Below are positions 54,713-62,794 of a stretch of DNA of 64,000 nt, piece by piece. The position numbers and the translations under genes were made by a program. How positions within the stretch are numbered: position 1 is the stretch's first letter; each line of letters opens with the position of its first letter. Source of the DNA: Hoeflea_A sp965204935. Its GTDB lineage: Bacteria > Pseudomonadota > Alphaproteobacteria > Rhizobiales > Rhizobiaceae. Below the pieces are notes generated by a model. That model was not told the origin of the DNA. It did no database searches and was given only the letters and a program-made list of their open reading frames with translations. The stretch lies in NCBI RefSeq assembly GCF_965204935.1, contig NZ_CBDBFO010000002.1; one strand, written 5' to 3'.

Positions 54713-55981
54713 ATGAAACCCGTCTCATACTTCGCGGCACTTCTGGCAGGTGTGGCCATTCTGGTTCCAATGGGATCGATTGACGCTCAGGCCGTCGACA
54801 TCAAGGTCCAACGGGCCGTGAAGGTCCATCCGAAGGCCGTTGCCAAGCCGAGGATCAAGGTCTCGCCGAAAGTTGCGGTGAAGCCGAAGGTGAAGGTCAA
54901 GACGCCGAAGGTCGCCGTCAATCCGAAGATCAAGATCGCCCCGAAAGCGGTCAAGCCGAAGATCAAGGTGAATGTTGCCGCCAGGCCGAAAAACGATTCA
55001 GCGCGGGATGCTGCCTTACCCCCGGACACGGCCGTGCCGGCTCCGTCCGCGAAGCCGACCGCATCGCAGCGTGAAATCAACATAGCCAAGGTACCGGTGC
55101 CCAAACCGCGCGAACCGCAGCCCGGCATCCAGGACGCCTTCGAAGCGAAGGAAGCCGCGAATGCGGCCGAAGCCGCGCGGGAACTCGCGGGCATGAAAGA
55201 CATCCGCGCCGGCGCGACCGCCGAGTTCGGCTTCAATATGCCGGAGCTTGGCGGAGAAGAGGCACCGGGCAAACAGGACCAGCTGGGTGGCGTCCCGGGC
55301 CGCAAGGGCAGCGGCTTCGGCTTCGGTGACGATCTGGGAAGCGGTCCGTTCTTGCCGGGTCCTCAGAACAGCCACGGCGGCAAAACGCCGAACAATCCCT
55401 ATGCCGTAACGCCGGAGAGCATCGCGGCCGGCATGGGCGGGGTCGCGGGTCAGCAAACCGAGCGCTTGCCGCTTCACAAGGAAGTCGATCACAGTCGTGA
55501 TCAGCCCAGCTTTGCCTCCAACGGACAGGTTGGCACATCCGATTACCTGAAACAGCACCCGGATGGCACATCGACGCTGATCCACGAGGAGTACAATGTG
55601 TTGGCGGATACGCATACGGATCGGGTCATTCAATATGATCGCGATGGCAATATCGTAGAGGATACCGGGCCGAGGCCGATTGAAGGCGATTCCGCTGGCC
55701 AGTCTGCAACCGAACTGCGCAATCCCGACCATGTCGGCGGCAATCCGGACTGTTGGGGCATCGATTGCGTCGTCGGCTCGTCCGAGCCGAAAGGGCTTAT
55801 CACCAAAAAGACCGACAACAACCAGGTTCTGACCGCAGCGCCCGACCACGCCAATCCGAACGGCACGGGCGGCAGTCCGGTCGTGTCGCAGGAACAGCTG
55901 CTGTCCCGCTACGACACCGAACGGTCCGGAGGATCATCACCGACCCCGATCGACACCCGGGGAGCCTGCCAGGATTGTTAG
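54713..55981 (+). CDS. secreted Lys/Pro-repeat protein with C-terminal CxxC tail (copy 2)
   Basis: A 422-residue paralogue of copy 1. The first 160 residues are nearly identical (signal peptide, PK[IV]K[VI] repeats, AFEAKEAANAAEAARELAGM). The middle differs: Gly-rich GGVPGRKGSGFGFGDDLGS, then YD-like VIQYDRDGNIVEDTGP and a cysteine pair NPDCWGIDC. The tail QEQLLSRYDTER...SPTPIDTRGACQDC matches copy 1 in 22 of 30 positions although most shared codons differ at the third base. This suggests selection on the tail. Secreted; function unknown. Confidence 0.85.
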   Translation: MKPVSYFAALLAGVAILVPMGSIDAQAVDIKVQRAVKVHPKAVAKPRIKVSPKVAVKPKVKVKTPKVAVNPKIKIAPKAVKPKIKVNVAARPKNDSARDAALPPDTAVPAPSAKPTASQREINIAKVPVPKPREPQPGIQDAFEAKEAANAAEAARELAGMKDIRAGATAEFGFNMPELGGEEAPGKQDQLGGVPGRKGSGFGFGDDLGSGPFLPGPQNSHGGKTPNNPYAVTPESIAAGMGGVAGQQTERLPLHKEVDHSRDQPSFASNGQVGTSDYLKQHPDGTSTLIHEEYNVLADTHTDRVIQYDRDGNIVEDTGPRPIEGDSAGQSATELRNPDHVGGNPDCWGIDCVVGSSEPKGLITKKTDNNQVLTAAPDHANPNGTGGSPVVSQEQLLSRYDTERSGGSSPTPIDTRGACQDC

Positions 55982-56002
55982 AGAGTTCCACCTGAACAAG
56001 TG

Positions 56003-56033
56003 AAGGCCCCGCTGCAAAGCGGGGCCTTTCTTT
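56003..56033. terminator. intrinsic terminator between copy 2 and the protease gene
   Basis: AAGGCCCCGC (56003-56012) and GCGGGGCCTT (56019-56028) form a 10-bp stem with loop TGCAAA, followed by TCTTTG on the plus strand and by A/T-rich flank on the minus strand. It lies between convergent genes and probably serves both. Confidence 0.8.
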
Positions 56034-56071
56034 GTCCATTGCCGATCAAGATCGAAACAGGGCGGTGCCGA

Positions 56072-57538
56072 TCACCGGAGAGACGAAAGCGCACCGAGGG
56101 GATCGACGAGGCCTGCGCCGTATGTGGGGTCCGCGCCCTCATTGCCCCGGTCAATCGCGGTCGAGGTCAGGATATTGCGCAATTGCGAGGTCGTGAGTTC
56201 GGGTTGATGTTCCAGCAACAGTGCAGCGACGCCGGATATGTGCGCCGTCGCCATGGAGGTCCCCGTCGGTGTGTCGTATTTTCCGTCAGGCGCCGGCGCC
56301 AGAATGGCAACGCCCGGCGCCGCGATTTCCACATAATCACCCTGATTGGCGCCGTCGAACACCTTGCCCGCACTGTCGACAGCGGTGACGGCTATGGTCT
56401 GCGGATGGGCACCCGGGTATACCGGTTTCGCCTTCGGGCCGTTGTTGCCGGCGGCTGCAATCATCAGGACGTTGCGATCCGCCAGCGCATCAAGGGCATG
56501 AAGAAGAACAGGATCGCGCGGGCCGGCGAAGCTCATATTGATGACTCTTGCACCGGCAGAGGCTGCTTCATCAAGCGCCTTGGCGATCGTGAAACTCGTT
56601 GAATGGGCGTGACCGTTCTTGTCCAAAGCAAACGCCTGGATCGACAGAATGCGGGCATCGGGCGAAACGCCCGTCAGGGTGGACCCGGCGGCGAGAATGC
56701 CGGCGATGGCAGTGCCGTGAGCACCCGGAACGGCGTCGAAACCGGACACATTGATGCTTGCCGCGTCGGTGCCGCTGAATTCGGCATGACCAAAATCGGC
56801 GGCGGTGTCGATAATGGCGATGGGGATCTGCTTGCCCGTGCTGATCCGGTGCGCGTTTTCAAGGCCGAGCGTATCTATGGCGTATTGCAGGCTGGCCGGT
56901 CCGGCCTTGCGGTCCTGAGCGGCACTCTGCTGCAGGAAATAGAGGTAAACGGGCTGCACGGCGATAATATCGGGGTCCGATGCCATGGCCCGTACAACCT
57001 CGTCCCTGGATGCACCGTCGGCGACCGCGACCCGCAGGGCACGCGCCGAAATCAGCGGCAACCCGGTTTCATCAAGCAGATCGACGGAATAGCGGTCGGC
57101 AACCTGCGAACCGGTGTCCGGGAATTCTTCCGAAATCACCACGAGGATCGTCTGTTCCTCTGTCGGGGCGTCGATGATGGCAGGCAAGCCGAAACTCAAC
57201 ACCGGGCGCGGCGCCGGAACCGGAACCGCGGCGCCCTGATCCGGAGAGGCGCGTTGCCCGCCTGTTGCACCGGACTGCCCGTTGTCCTGATTTTGTGTCG
57301 CTGTCGACGAGGAACCCTTGCCTGCACCAAGGCGCCCGGGATCGACCTTCGGCACTTTGATGGTCGGCTTTACCGGCTTGATGGCCGGTTTTTGCACCTT
57401 CGGTTTGGGATTGAAATTCGCCTGCGCCACCGCCTTGGTGATGGCAGGATTCCGGAGATCGTCGGACGGCAACGCGAATAGCACGCATAATCCGATGGCA
57501 AGTGCAGCAGTCGTTTTCCATGTTCGGGTCGGTCGCAT
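56072..57538 (-). CDS. secreted S8 (subtilisin-like) serine protease with Lys/Pro-rich N-terminus
   Basis: A 488-residue protease. Signal-like start TWKTTAALAIGLCVLFALPS. Residues 42-68 are NPKPKVQKPAIKPVKPTIKV then PKVDP, the same PK[IV]K style as the two tandem secreted proteins. A linker and an I9-like region (ILVVISEEFPDTGSQVADRY ... VQPVYLYFLQQS) precede the catalytic domain: Asp in IAIIDTAADFGHAEF, His in GAHGTAIAGILA, oxyanion Asn in AAAGNNGPKA and Ser in TPTGTSMATAHISGVAALLL. It starts 11 bp after the anti-sigma gene, in one operon with sigma and anti-sigma. Substrate unknown. Confidence 0.9.
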   Translation of the reverse strand: MRPTRTWKTTAALAIGLCVLFALPSDDLRNPAITKAVAQANFNPKPKVQKPAIKPVKPTIKVPKVDPGRLGAGKGSSSTATQNQDNGQSGATGGQRASPDQGAAVPVPAPRPVLSFGLPAIIDAPTEEQTILVVISEEFPDTGSQVADRYSVDLLDETGLPLISARALRVAVADGASRDEVVRAMASDPDIIAVQPVYLYFLQQSAAQDRKAGPASLQYAIDTLGLENAHRISTGKQIPIAIIDTAADFGHAEFSGTDAASINVSGFDAVPGAHGTAIAGILAAGSTLTGVSPDARILSIQAFALDKNGHAHSTSFTIAKALDEAASAGARVINMSFAGPRDPVLLHALDALADRNVLMIAAAGNNGPKAKPVYPGAHPQTIAVTAVDSAGKVFDGANQGDYVEIAAPGVAILAPAPDGKYDTPTGTSMATAHISGVAALLLEHQPELTTSQLRNILTSTAIDRGNEGADPTYGAGLVDPLGALSSLR

Positions 57539-57549
57539 CGCTCGACACT

Positions 57550-58203
57550 CTATTGGGTTTCAGCAAAAAACCGGACAATTTCCGCGTTCTCAAGCGCCCT
57601 CAAAGCCGTCTCCGCATCAGGTCCGTTCGCTACCACTATCCGGTAGATGCCGGCCGTATCGGGGCCGCCGACAACGGTGGCTTCAGACCCGTTGAGGAGT
57701 TCGTTTATCTGTTCAACCGTGGCTGACGGTTGGAACGCCATGAGCACGACGGTGCCATCGGGTGCCGTGTCTGTCGGAGCCGAAGCCGTCTCGAAGGCCG
57801 GCACCTCTCTTTGCAGCAAAACACCGATCGTGGCTGTCTGAGCGGCAAAAATCGCGATCACCGCCGCAGCGGCTGCGGCCAGAACTTTGGGCGTGAAAAA
57901 TTCTGCAATCTTCTCCATCCAATTCTGCCTTGCGGCTGGCGCGGGCTTTTCGGCCGCGATCTCGGCCATCAGAGCCTGCAATGCGCCCGCCTTCGGCGCA
58001 CCGAGGGACTCGCTATCGCGAACCGTCAGATCCATCTCCTCCAGACTGCGCTCAAGATGGTCCCGTGCGTCCTTGTTATCCGCCAACCAGGCCTCGACCA
58101 GGGCGGTTTCAGATTGGGTCAGTTTGCCGGTCGCGTACCAGGGCAACAGCAATTCGGGATCGGACGTGTCTGGCTTTTGTTCGGCAGTGTTCATCATGGC
58201 CAA
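57550..58203 (-). CDS. membrane anti-sigma factor with I9-propeptide-like periplasmic domain
   Basis: A 217-residue protein. The N-terminal cytoplasmic part has the anti-sigma signature ELLLPWYATGKLTQSETALV then EAWLADNKDARDHL, without the zinc motif HxxxCxxC. A membrane helix is at about 108-128 (VLAAAAAAVIAIFAAQTATI). The periplasmic 80 residues (VVLMAFQPSATVEQINELLN, VVGGPDTAGIYRIVVAN, AETALRALENAEIVRFFAE) follow the beta-alpha-beta-beta-alpha-beta order of S8 propeptide/I9 domains. It overlaps the sigma gene by 10 bp. The protease encoded next might bind or cut this domain; inferred. Confidence 0.85.
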   Translation of the reverse strand: MAMMNTAEQKPDTSDPELLLPWYATGKLTQSETALVEAWLADNKDARDHLERSLEEMDLTVRDSESLGAPKAGALQALMAEIAAEKPAPAARQNWMEKIAEFFTPKVLAAAAAAVIAIFAAQTATIGVLLQREVPAFETASAPTDTAPDGTVVLMAFQPSATVEQINELLNGSEATVVGGPDTAGIYRIVVANGPDAETALRALENAEIVRFFAETQ

Positions 58204-58760
58204 CCTCGATCAATTCCGGCGGCTGCGAAAAAATGAGACAGTTGTTTGCGCGCGTGAAACATGCGTGTCTTGACCGTATTCGTCGGGATAGCGAGGATTT
58301 CGCTCACCTCCCCCACGGTCTTTTCCTGATAATAGACCAGGTCAATGACCTCCCGATGGGAAAGGGACAGCTTCTTCATGCACGCGCGCATCACATCCGC
58401 CTTGTCCTGTTTGGCAGCAGTGGTCTCGGGGGAATCGGCGTCATCCTCCAGCTGTTCGGCATAATCATCATCGAGCACCACCGTGCCTTTCTTCCTCAAA
58501 TGGCTCATCGCCAGGTTGCGGGCGATCGTAAACATCCAGGTTGATACGGTCGAATTGCCGCGAAAACCGTCCGCGCTCCGCCAAACCTGCAGATACACTT
58601 CATTGGTCAGTTCCTCGGCAATCGCCTCAATGGCGACCAGGCGCAGGACGAACCTGAAGATCCTGACATTGTGGCGCGCGAACAGCGCCTGCAAAGCAAT
58701 GTCATCCTTTTTTGCTATGCGGGCAACAAGCTCACGATCTGCATCTGCGGCATTCACCAT
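58194..58760 (-). CDS. ECF RNA polymerase sigma factor
   Basis: A 188-residue sigma-70-family ECF factor. Region 2: IFRFVLRLVAIEAIAEELTN, EVYLQVWRSADGFRGNSTVS, TWMFTIARNLAMSHLRKKG. Region 4: LSLSHREVIDLVYYQEKTVG then EVSEILAIPTNTVKTRMFHA RKQL. There is no region 3 and no extra domain. It is first in the sigma/anti-sigma/protease operon. The promoter at 58808-58783 shares its two elements and spacing with the tandem secreted-protein promoters, so I infer that it recognises TGAACC-N17-GTC and activates itself and them. Confidence 0.93.
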   Translation of the reverse strand: MVNAADADRELVARIAKKDDIALQALFARHNVRIFRFVLRLVAIEAIAEELTNEVYLQVWRSADGFRGNSTVSTWMFTIARNLAMSHLRKKGTVVLDDDYAEQLEDDADSPETTAAKQDKADVMRACMKKLSLSHREVIDLVYYQEKTVGEVSEILAIPTNTVKTRMFHARKQLSHFFAAAGIDRGWP

Positions 58761-58782
58761 GTTTCCAATCGTCTGCTCAATA

Positions 58783-58808
58783 GACTCGGCATCGGGACAA
58801 AAGGTTCA
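58783..58808 (-). promoter_or_regulatory. ECF-type promoter of the sigma operon
   Basis: On the minus strand TGAACCTTTT (58808-58799), 13 bases, GTC (58785-58783). The spacing equals that at 53207 and 54637 although the spacer sequence differs. It is 22 bp upstream of the sigma start at 58760. Confidence 0.7.
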
Positions 58809-58927
58809 AAATCCGTTGTATTTTTGTTGCACCAGCAAGTTTAAAAATTACATGCGATGCCACAACCGTTTACTTGTCGCTCGATGAATGCACAGTTACT
58901 TCCGTGCAAATCGAGGGTGATTCAGCG

Positions 58928-59974
58928 ATGGCTGGGCGGACGGGCTTCCAAAAACTCATGTACAGACTGGCTCTATGTGCCGGGTCATTGAGTCCGGCGG
59001 CAGCCCTGGCCGATGAAAGCATGGTCTATCATCAGATCATCGTGAAACCGCAACTGATGATCGAGAAGGCCCATCAATTGCAAAATTCCGTCAACTGGGC
59101 TGCCCGGCACGCGCTCGATCCGCGCAACACCGGTCTGGCCGCCGTATCGGCCTACGGTACCGGCGACGGCGGCGAGGCACCGGCCGATCCGCGGTGGAAT
59201 GTGTGGATCGACGGCAGCTATACCAATATCGATGACAGTCAGCCGATCAGCGGTTACGACAGCGACCAGACCGTCGGCCTTGCCGCCATCGACTACAAGC
59301 TCACCGAGCGTTTCATCCTCGGTGCGCTGATCATGGGGTCCACATCCGATACGACCAATACAGGATCCGTCTTTACCGGTTCATCAAGCACCGACGGTTG
59401 GGGTGCGGGCCTCTATGGAGCGGCCATCATCGGAAACGCCCTGGTTGCCGATGTCTCCTGGGTCTACAACAGCACCGACAATTCGTCTTTCGATGGCACG
59501 GACACGGCCAGCTATTCATCCCACGGCTGGATCGCCGCCGGCAATCTGACCTACTATCATTATGTCGACAACTGGCGTTTTTCACCGTCGGTCGGCATCA
59601 ACTACGCCTATAATCGCGACGATGCCTATGCCGACAGTATGGGGCTGACCTTTCCGCAGCAAACCCAGAAAACCGGCGTTTTCGAGTTCGGCGGTCAGGT
59701 CGGATACACACTACCGTCGGAAAATTCCGGTTCGGCGGAAATCTGGGCGGGGCTCTACGGTGAATGGACCTATATGCGCGAGGTGTCGCCATCCTTTGGA
59801 ACCGTCACGCCCATTCCAACCCGTGGGGATGACGTCGATGCACGCCTTAGCGCCGGTGTGGATGTATCGTTGAACGAGCGTTTCTCGCTTTCCCTGTCGG
59901 GCGAAGTCGGCGGCCTTGCGATCAGCGATTTCCTTTCAGCCACCGGCAACGCAAGAGCTGCCCTGTCCTTCTGA
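58928..59974 (+). CDS. autotransporter-domain outer-membrane beta-barrel protein
   Basis: A 348-residue exported protein. The signal peptide is LMYRLALCAGSLSPAAALAD. A short helical linker (LMIEKAHQLQNSVNWAARHA) leads to a beta-barrel of about 260 residues with alternating strands (WNVWIDGSYTNIDDS, LTERFILGALIMGSTSDT, AEIWAGLYGEWTYMREVSPS) and the C-terminal Phe (ARAALSF) used for outer-membrane insertion. There is almost no passenger domain. I use the ATG at 58928; 58874 would add 18 unlikely residues. Divergent from the ECF sigma operon, but its promoter region lacks the TGAACC motif. Confidence 0.83.
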   Translation: MAGRTGFQKLMYRLALCAGSLSPAAALADESMVYHQIIVKPQLMIEKAHQLQNSVNWAARHALDPRNTGLAAVSAYGTGDGGEAPADPRWNVWIDGSYTNIDDSQPISGYDSDQTVGLAAIDYKLTERFILGALIMGSTSDTTNTGSVFTGSSSTDGWGAGLYGAAIIGNALVADVSWVYNSTDNSSFDGTDTASYSSHGWIAAGNLTYYHYVDNWRFSPSVGINYAYNRDDAYADSMGLTFPQQTQKTGVFEFGGQVGYTLPSENSGSAEIWAGLYGEWTYMREVSPSFGTVTPIPTRGDDVDARLSAGVDVSLNERFSLSLSGEVGGLAISDFLSATGNARAALSF

Positions 59975-60078
59975 CCGGCATGTTCGGCAGTCACGGTCCG
60001 GCCTCGACCATGTTGTCTTTGCGGTTCTCCTTTGGGTCGACATACCGCGCCCGGGCCAACTGAATCGGGACTTCCGGG

Positions 60079-60534
60079 CTAACCTTCGTCTATGAAGTCT
60101 TCATCGTCCAGCAGGTCGTCGGCCGGCAACTCATCGTCCGCAAGGTCATCGGCTTCGAGCTGAAGCTCCTGGTCTTCATCGTCTTCCACGGTCAGCACCT
60201 CTGCCTCCCGGGCCGGGACTTGTTGCTCAACGGATTCAGGTGCCGGATCTTCCACGGCATCCGGCGTACACTGCTTCAACATTGCCGCCCGAACTTCGAT
60301 CTCGGCGTTGATCGTGTGCAAGTCAGCTGCTTTGCAGAAAACAAAATGACCGAGTTTGTTGTCATGCCAGCGCAGCCCGGAGAACCCGCACCCAAGTTCC
60401 AGATTATCGGCATATTGCCGAACTGTTGTTTCCGCGTATTGCGTGCATTCGGCGTCGGAAGCAGCCTGGGCCTGGTTCAACCCCGCCGTCAATGAGGCGA
60501 ACAACACCGGTAACGCATATCCGATTTTGATCAT
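60079..60534 (-). CDS. secreted small Cys protein with acidic C-terminal tail
   Basis: A 151-residue protein. Signal peptide IKIGYALPVLFASLTAGLNQ, cut near AQA-ASD. The compact part has four cysteines in the pattern AECTQYAETTVRQYADNLEL, GCGFSGLRWHDNKLGHFVFC, with a fifth (KQCTPDAVED). Short rhizobial secreted proteins share this CxxYA-CGF-WxxD-HxxxC pattern; the function is unknown. The last 40 residues are strongly acidic (TVEDDEDQELQLEADDLADD, then ELPADDLLDDEDFIDEG), perhaps binding divalent cations. Start at 60534 instead of 60555. Confidence 0.78.
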   Translation of the reverse strand: MIKIGYALPVLFASLTAGLNQAQAASDAECTQYAETTVRQYADNLELGCGFSGLRWHDNKLGHFVFCKAADLHTINAEIEVRAAMLKQCTPDAVEDPAPESVEQQVPAREAEVLTVEDDEDQELQLEADDLADDELPADDLLDDEDFIDEG

Positions 60535-60748
60535 GTGTTTTCTCCGGAATCGCACCTTTTCCTAACGCAACCGGAAATCACGGTCATGACGCAGATGCGC
60601 TATGCGGATCTGTCCGAGAGGTACCGGGGCGGCATTGATCTGTATCGGTCCGTGTAGCGCAAATGCGTCATGCGCCCGCGCCCCTCACCTCCTATTATCC
60701 CTGCGGCGCGCACACGCTTCACAGGCGTCTTTCATTTGGAGACCAACG

Positions 60749-62713
60749 ATGTTGATCAAACGGTTCTTGGGCCTGGGTGCAATCATCGGTTCAGCGTCAC
60801 TCTTCATGACCGCGGGAACGATGTCGGCCGCGGATATTCACGATCCGGATTCAGTGGGTTGGGCATTCCGGAATGACCTGACGGACAAGGCCTACGCCAG
60901 CGCGTGGAAATCGTACAAAAATCGCGGTTACATGCCCGTTGATATCGACACGATCCAGGGCAGCAGCCCGCGCTATTCCGGCGTCTGGCAACGGAACGTT
61001 GATGGCCGCGATTGGGTCAGCTTTCGCAACCTGACCAGCGAGAAATTCGGTGAGCACTGGAAGACGTACAGGGCGAAGGGATACCGGCTGATCGACCAGG
61101 ATATGGATCTGGTTGGCGGCAAGCTGCGCTATTCAATGGTCATGGTGGAGAACAAGGAGGGCCTGAAATGGAGCTCCAATCGCAACATGTCGAGCGAAAA
61201 GTTCACCAAAGCCTTCAATGATATGAAGAAGACCCACAAGCCGATCGACATCGACGCCGTGGAGACCAATGGCAAGCTGCTCTATTCGGTCATCTGGGTT
61301 GAAAATACGGCGCGTCAGGGATGGGCGCAGCTGCGCGATATGACGCCGAAGGTCTATGGCGAGAAGTTCAAGGAATTTCGCAAACAGGGATATCGGGTTG
61401 CCGACCTCGATTGCTACCTCCGCAATGGCAAGCTGACCTACGCCGCGATCTGGGAGAAGAATACGCCGGGTCGCGGCTGGAGTGCTTCGCGCGGCATGTC
61501 CGCAAATGACCTTCGCAACAAATGGCGCCGGCTCAGCGACCAGGGCATGCGCATCATCGACATCGAACAATGCGCCGCGCCCGATGGCAAAGGGATACGC
61601 TACGCTGCGGTCTGGCGGGAGAATGGCGATCGTCTTGACTGGCCAGGGCGAAAAGACGCTGAAAAACTCCTGATGGACTTTGCTGATGGCAATCCAGCCG
61701 TTCCCGGCGTATCCGCGGCCATTGTATCGCGGGGCAAGACGCTCTTCCGTGGCGGTCGTGGATTTGCTGATGCGGAAAAGAATATCCATGCCCACGGCGG
61801 TTCGATCTATCGTACCGCATCGCTCGCCAAGTCGGTCACCGGCGCGCTTGGTTTTGCCATGGCGAATGCAAATGAAATCGATTTGGACGAACGCACGGAT
61901 ATGATCGTGGAAGGTCTTGGCAGCAATCACCGCCATACGGTGCTGAACCTGCTCAAGAACGTTGGCTGCATTGGCCAGTATGGTCAAATTCCCGGTGATT
62001 TGCGGAGCGATCAGACACAATATGCATCCTCGCAACTGGCGCTGACCGAAAAGCTGGAAGGAGTGCTGGCTTCAAACGATGCGATCATTAGTCCGTGCAC
62101 ACCCGGTAACGACGACCAGTACAGCACGCCCGGATATACCATTGCGGCGGCCGCACTCGAGATTGAAGGCGAAGCAGACTTCCCTGCGCTTTTGCGCAAA
62201 TACATCACTGGCACCAAAGGCACGCCCCTTCCCACGCTGCGTGCCGAGACGCGAAGCGGGCCCGATTCCGATGGCGAACTGGTCAAACTCTACGGAAGGA
62301 ACGCCAACCAGGCTTATAGTCCGGTGACACGGGAGGAATTCCAGAACAACAGTTGGAGATGGGCCGGCGGCGGCCTTGAAACGTCGCCTGTGGACTTTGC
62401 ACGGTTCGGCGACGCGTTGCTGCGCAACAAGTATTTCCCGAGATCCGTTCTCATGCAGATGTGGTCCGGCTCTGCGGCAAGCGGTTCCTATGGTGCGGGC
62501 TGGGATCTGACTTTTGCAACAGACGACACCACAACCCTGACCGCAGTTGCAAAGCGGGGCCGCCAGCAGGCCGCTTTGGCCCATATTCGCATCGATCCGA
62601 TCAACAATATTGTGGTTGTCGCGATGACCAACGGAACGTTCATAAGGGAGGAAGCCTCGATCATCAACCGACTCACCGCGGATCTGATGTTGCTGGCCGG
62701 CGGCAGCCCTTGA
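60749..62713 (+). CDS. beta-lactamase-fold serine hydrolase with five N-terminal repeats (polyglycine hydrolase-like)
   Basis: A 654-residue exported protein. The signal peptide is LIKRFLGLGAIIGSASLFMT then AGTMSAA. Residues 35-305 are five repeats of about 52 residues of the type W-x-x-x-x-x-(L/M)-(T/S) then GY-x-x-x-D-x-D and GKLxYSxIWxEN. Such repeats (bacterial tandem repeat domain) precede the serine-protease domain of fungal polyglycine hydrolases. The beta-lactamase-like domain has the SxxK motif SLAK at Ser358/Lys361 (RTASLAKSVTGAL), and YST (QYSTPGYTIAAAAL) as the Tyr motif. It probably acts on an extracellular peptide bond or ester. Alone. Confidence 0.83.
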   Translation: MLIKRFLGLGAIIGSASLFMTAGTMSAADIHDPDSVGWAFRNDLTDKAYASAWKSYKNRGYMPVDIDTIQGSSPRYSGVWQRNVDGRDWVSFRNLTSEKFGEHWKTYRAKGYRLIDQDMDLVGGKLRYSMVMVENKEGLKWSSNRNMSSEKFTKAFNDMKKTHKPIDIDAVETNGKLLYSVIWVENTARQGWAQLRDMTPKVYGEKFKEFRKQGYRVADLDCYLRNGKLTYAAIWEKNTPGRGWSASRGMSANDLRNKWRRLSDQGMRIIDIEQCAAPDGKGIRYAAVWRENGDRLDWPGRKDAEKLLMDFADGNPAVPGVSAAIVSRGKTLFRGGRGFADAEKNIHAHGGSIYRTASLAKSVTGALGFAMANANEIDLDERTDMIVEGLGSNHRHTVLNLLKNVGCIGQYGQIPGDLRSDQTQYASSQLALTEKLEGVLASNDAIISPCTPGNDDQYSTPGYTIAAAALEIEGEADFPALLRKYITGTKGTPLPTLRAETRSGPDSDGELVKLYGRNANQAYSPVTREEFQNNSWRWAGGGLETSPVDFARFGDALLRNKYFPRSVLMQMWSGSAASGSYGAGWDLTFATDDTTTLTAVAKRGRQQAALAHIRIDPINNIVVVAMTNGTFIREEASIINRLTADLMLLAGGSP

Positions 62714-62794
62714 TCCGATCACCTGCTGAGCGTGCTGCTGCGCAGGGATGTGCGTTCGACACGGACACACATTTCCCGCCAATCGCGGCACCTC

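Larger units (their letters stand above)
53203..55213 (+). repeat. tandem duplication covering promoter, leader and N-terminal half of two secreted-protein genes
   Basis: 53203-53783 and 54633-55213 match with an offset of 1430 bp. The 80 bases before the ATG are identical. In about 490 coding bases only 13 differ. Downstream the two genes diverge completely until the last 30 codons, which are alike in protein but not in codons. This is the pattern of a recent duplication or gene conversion of the 5' half. Confidence 0.92.

Noticed and set aside
55016..55849. 277-codon open frame on the minus strand within the second secreted-protein gene
   Set aside because: Shadow frame; the plus-strand frame has a signal peptide, promoter and conserved tail shared with its paralogue.
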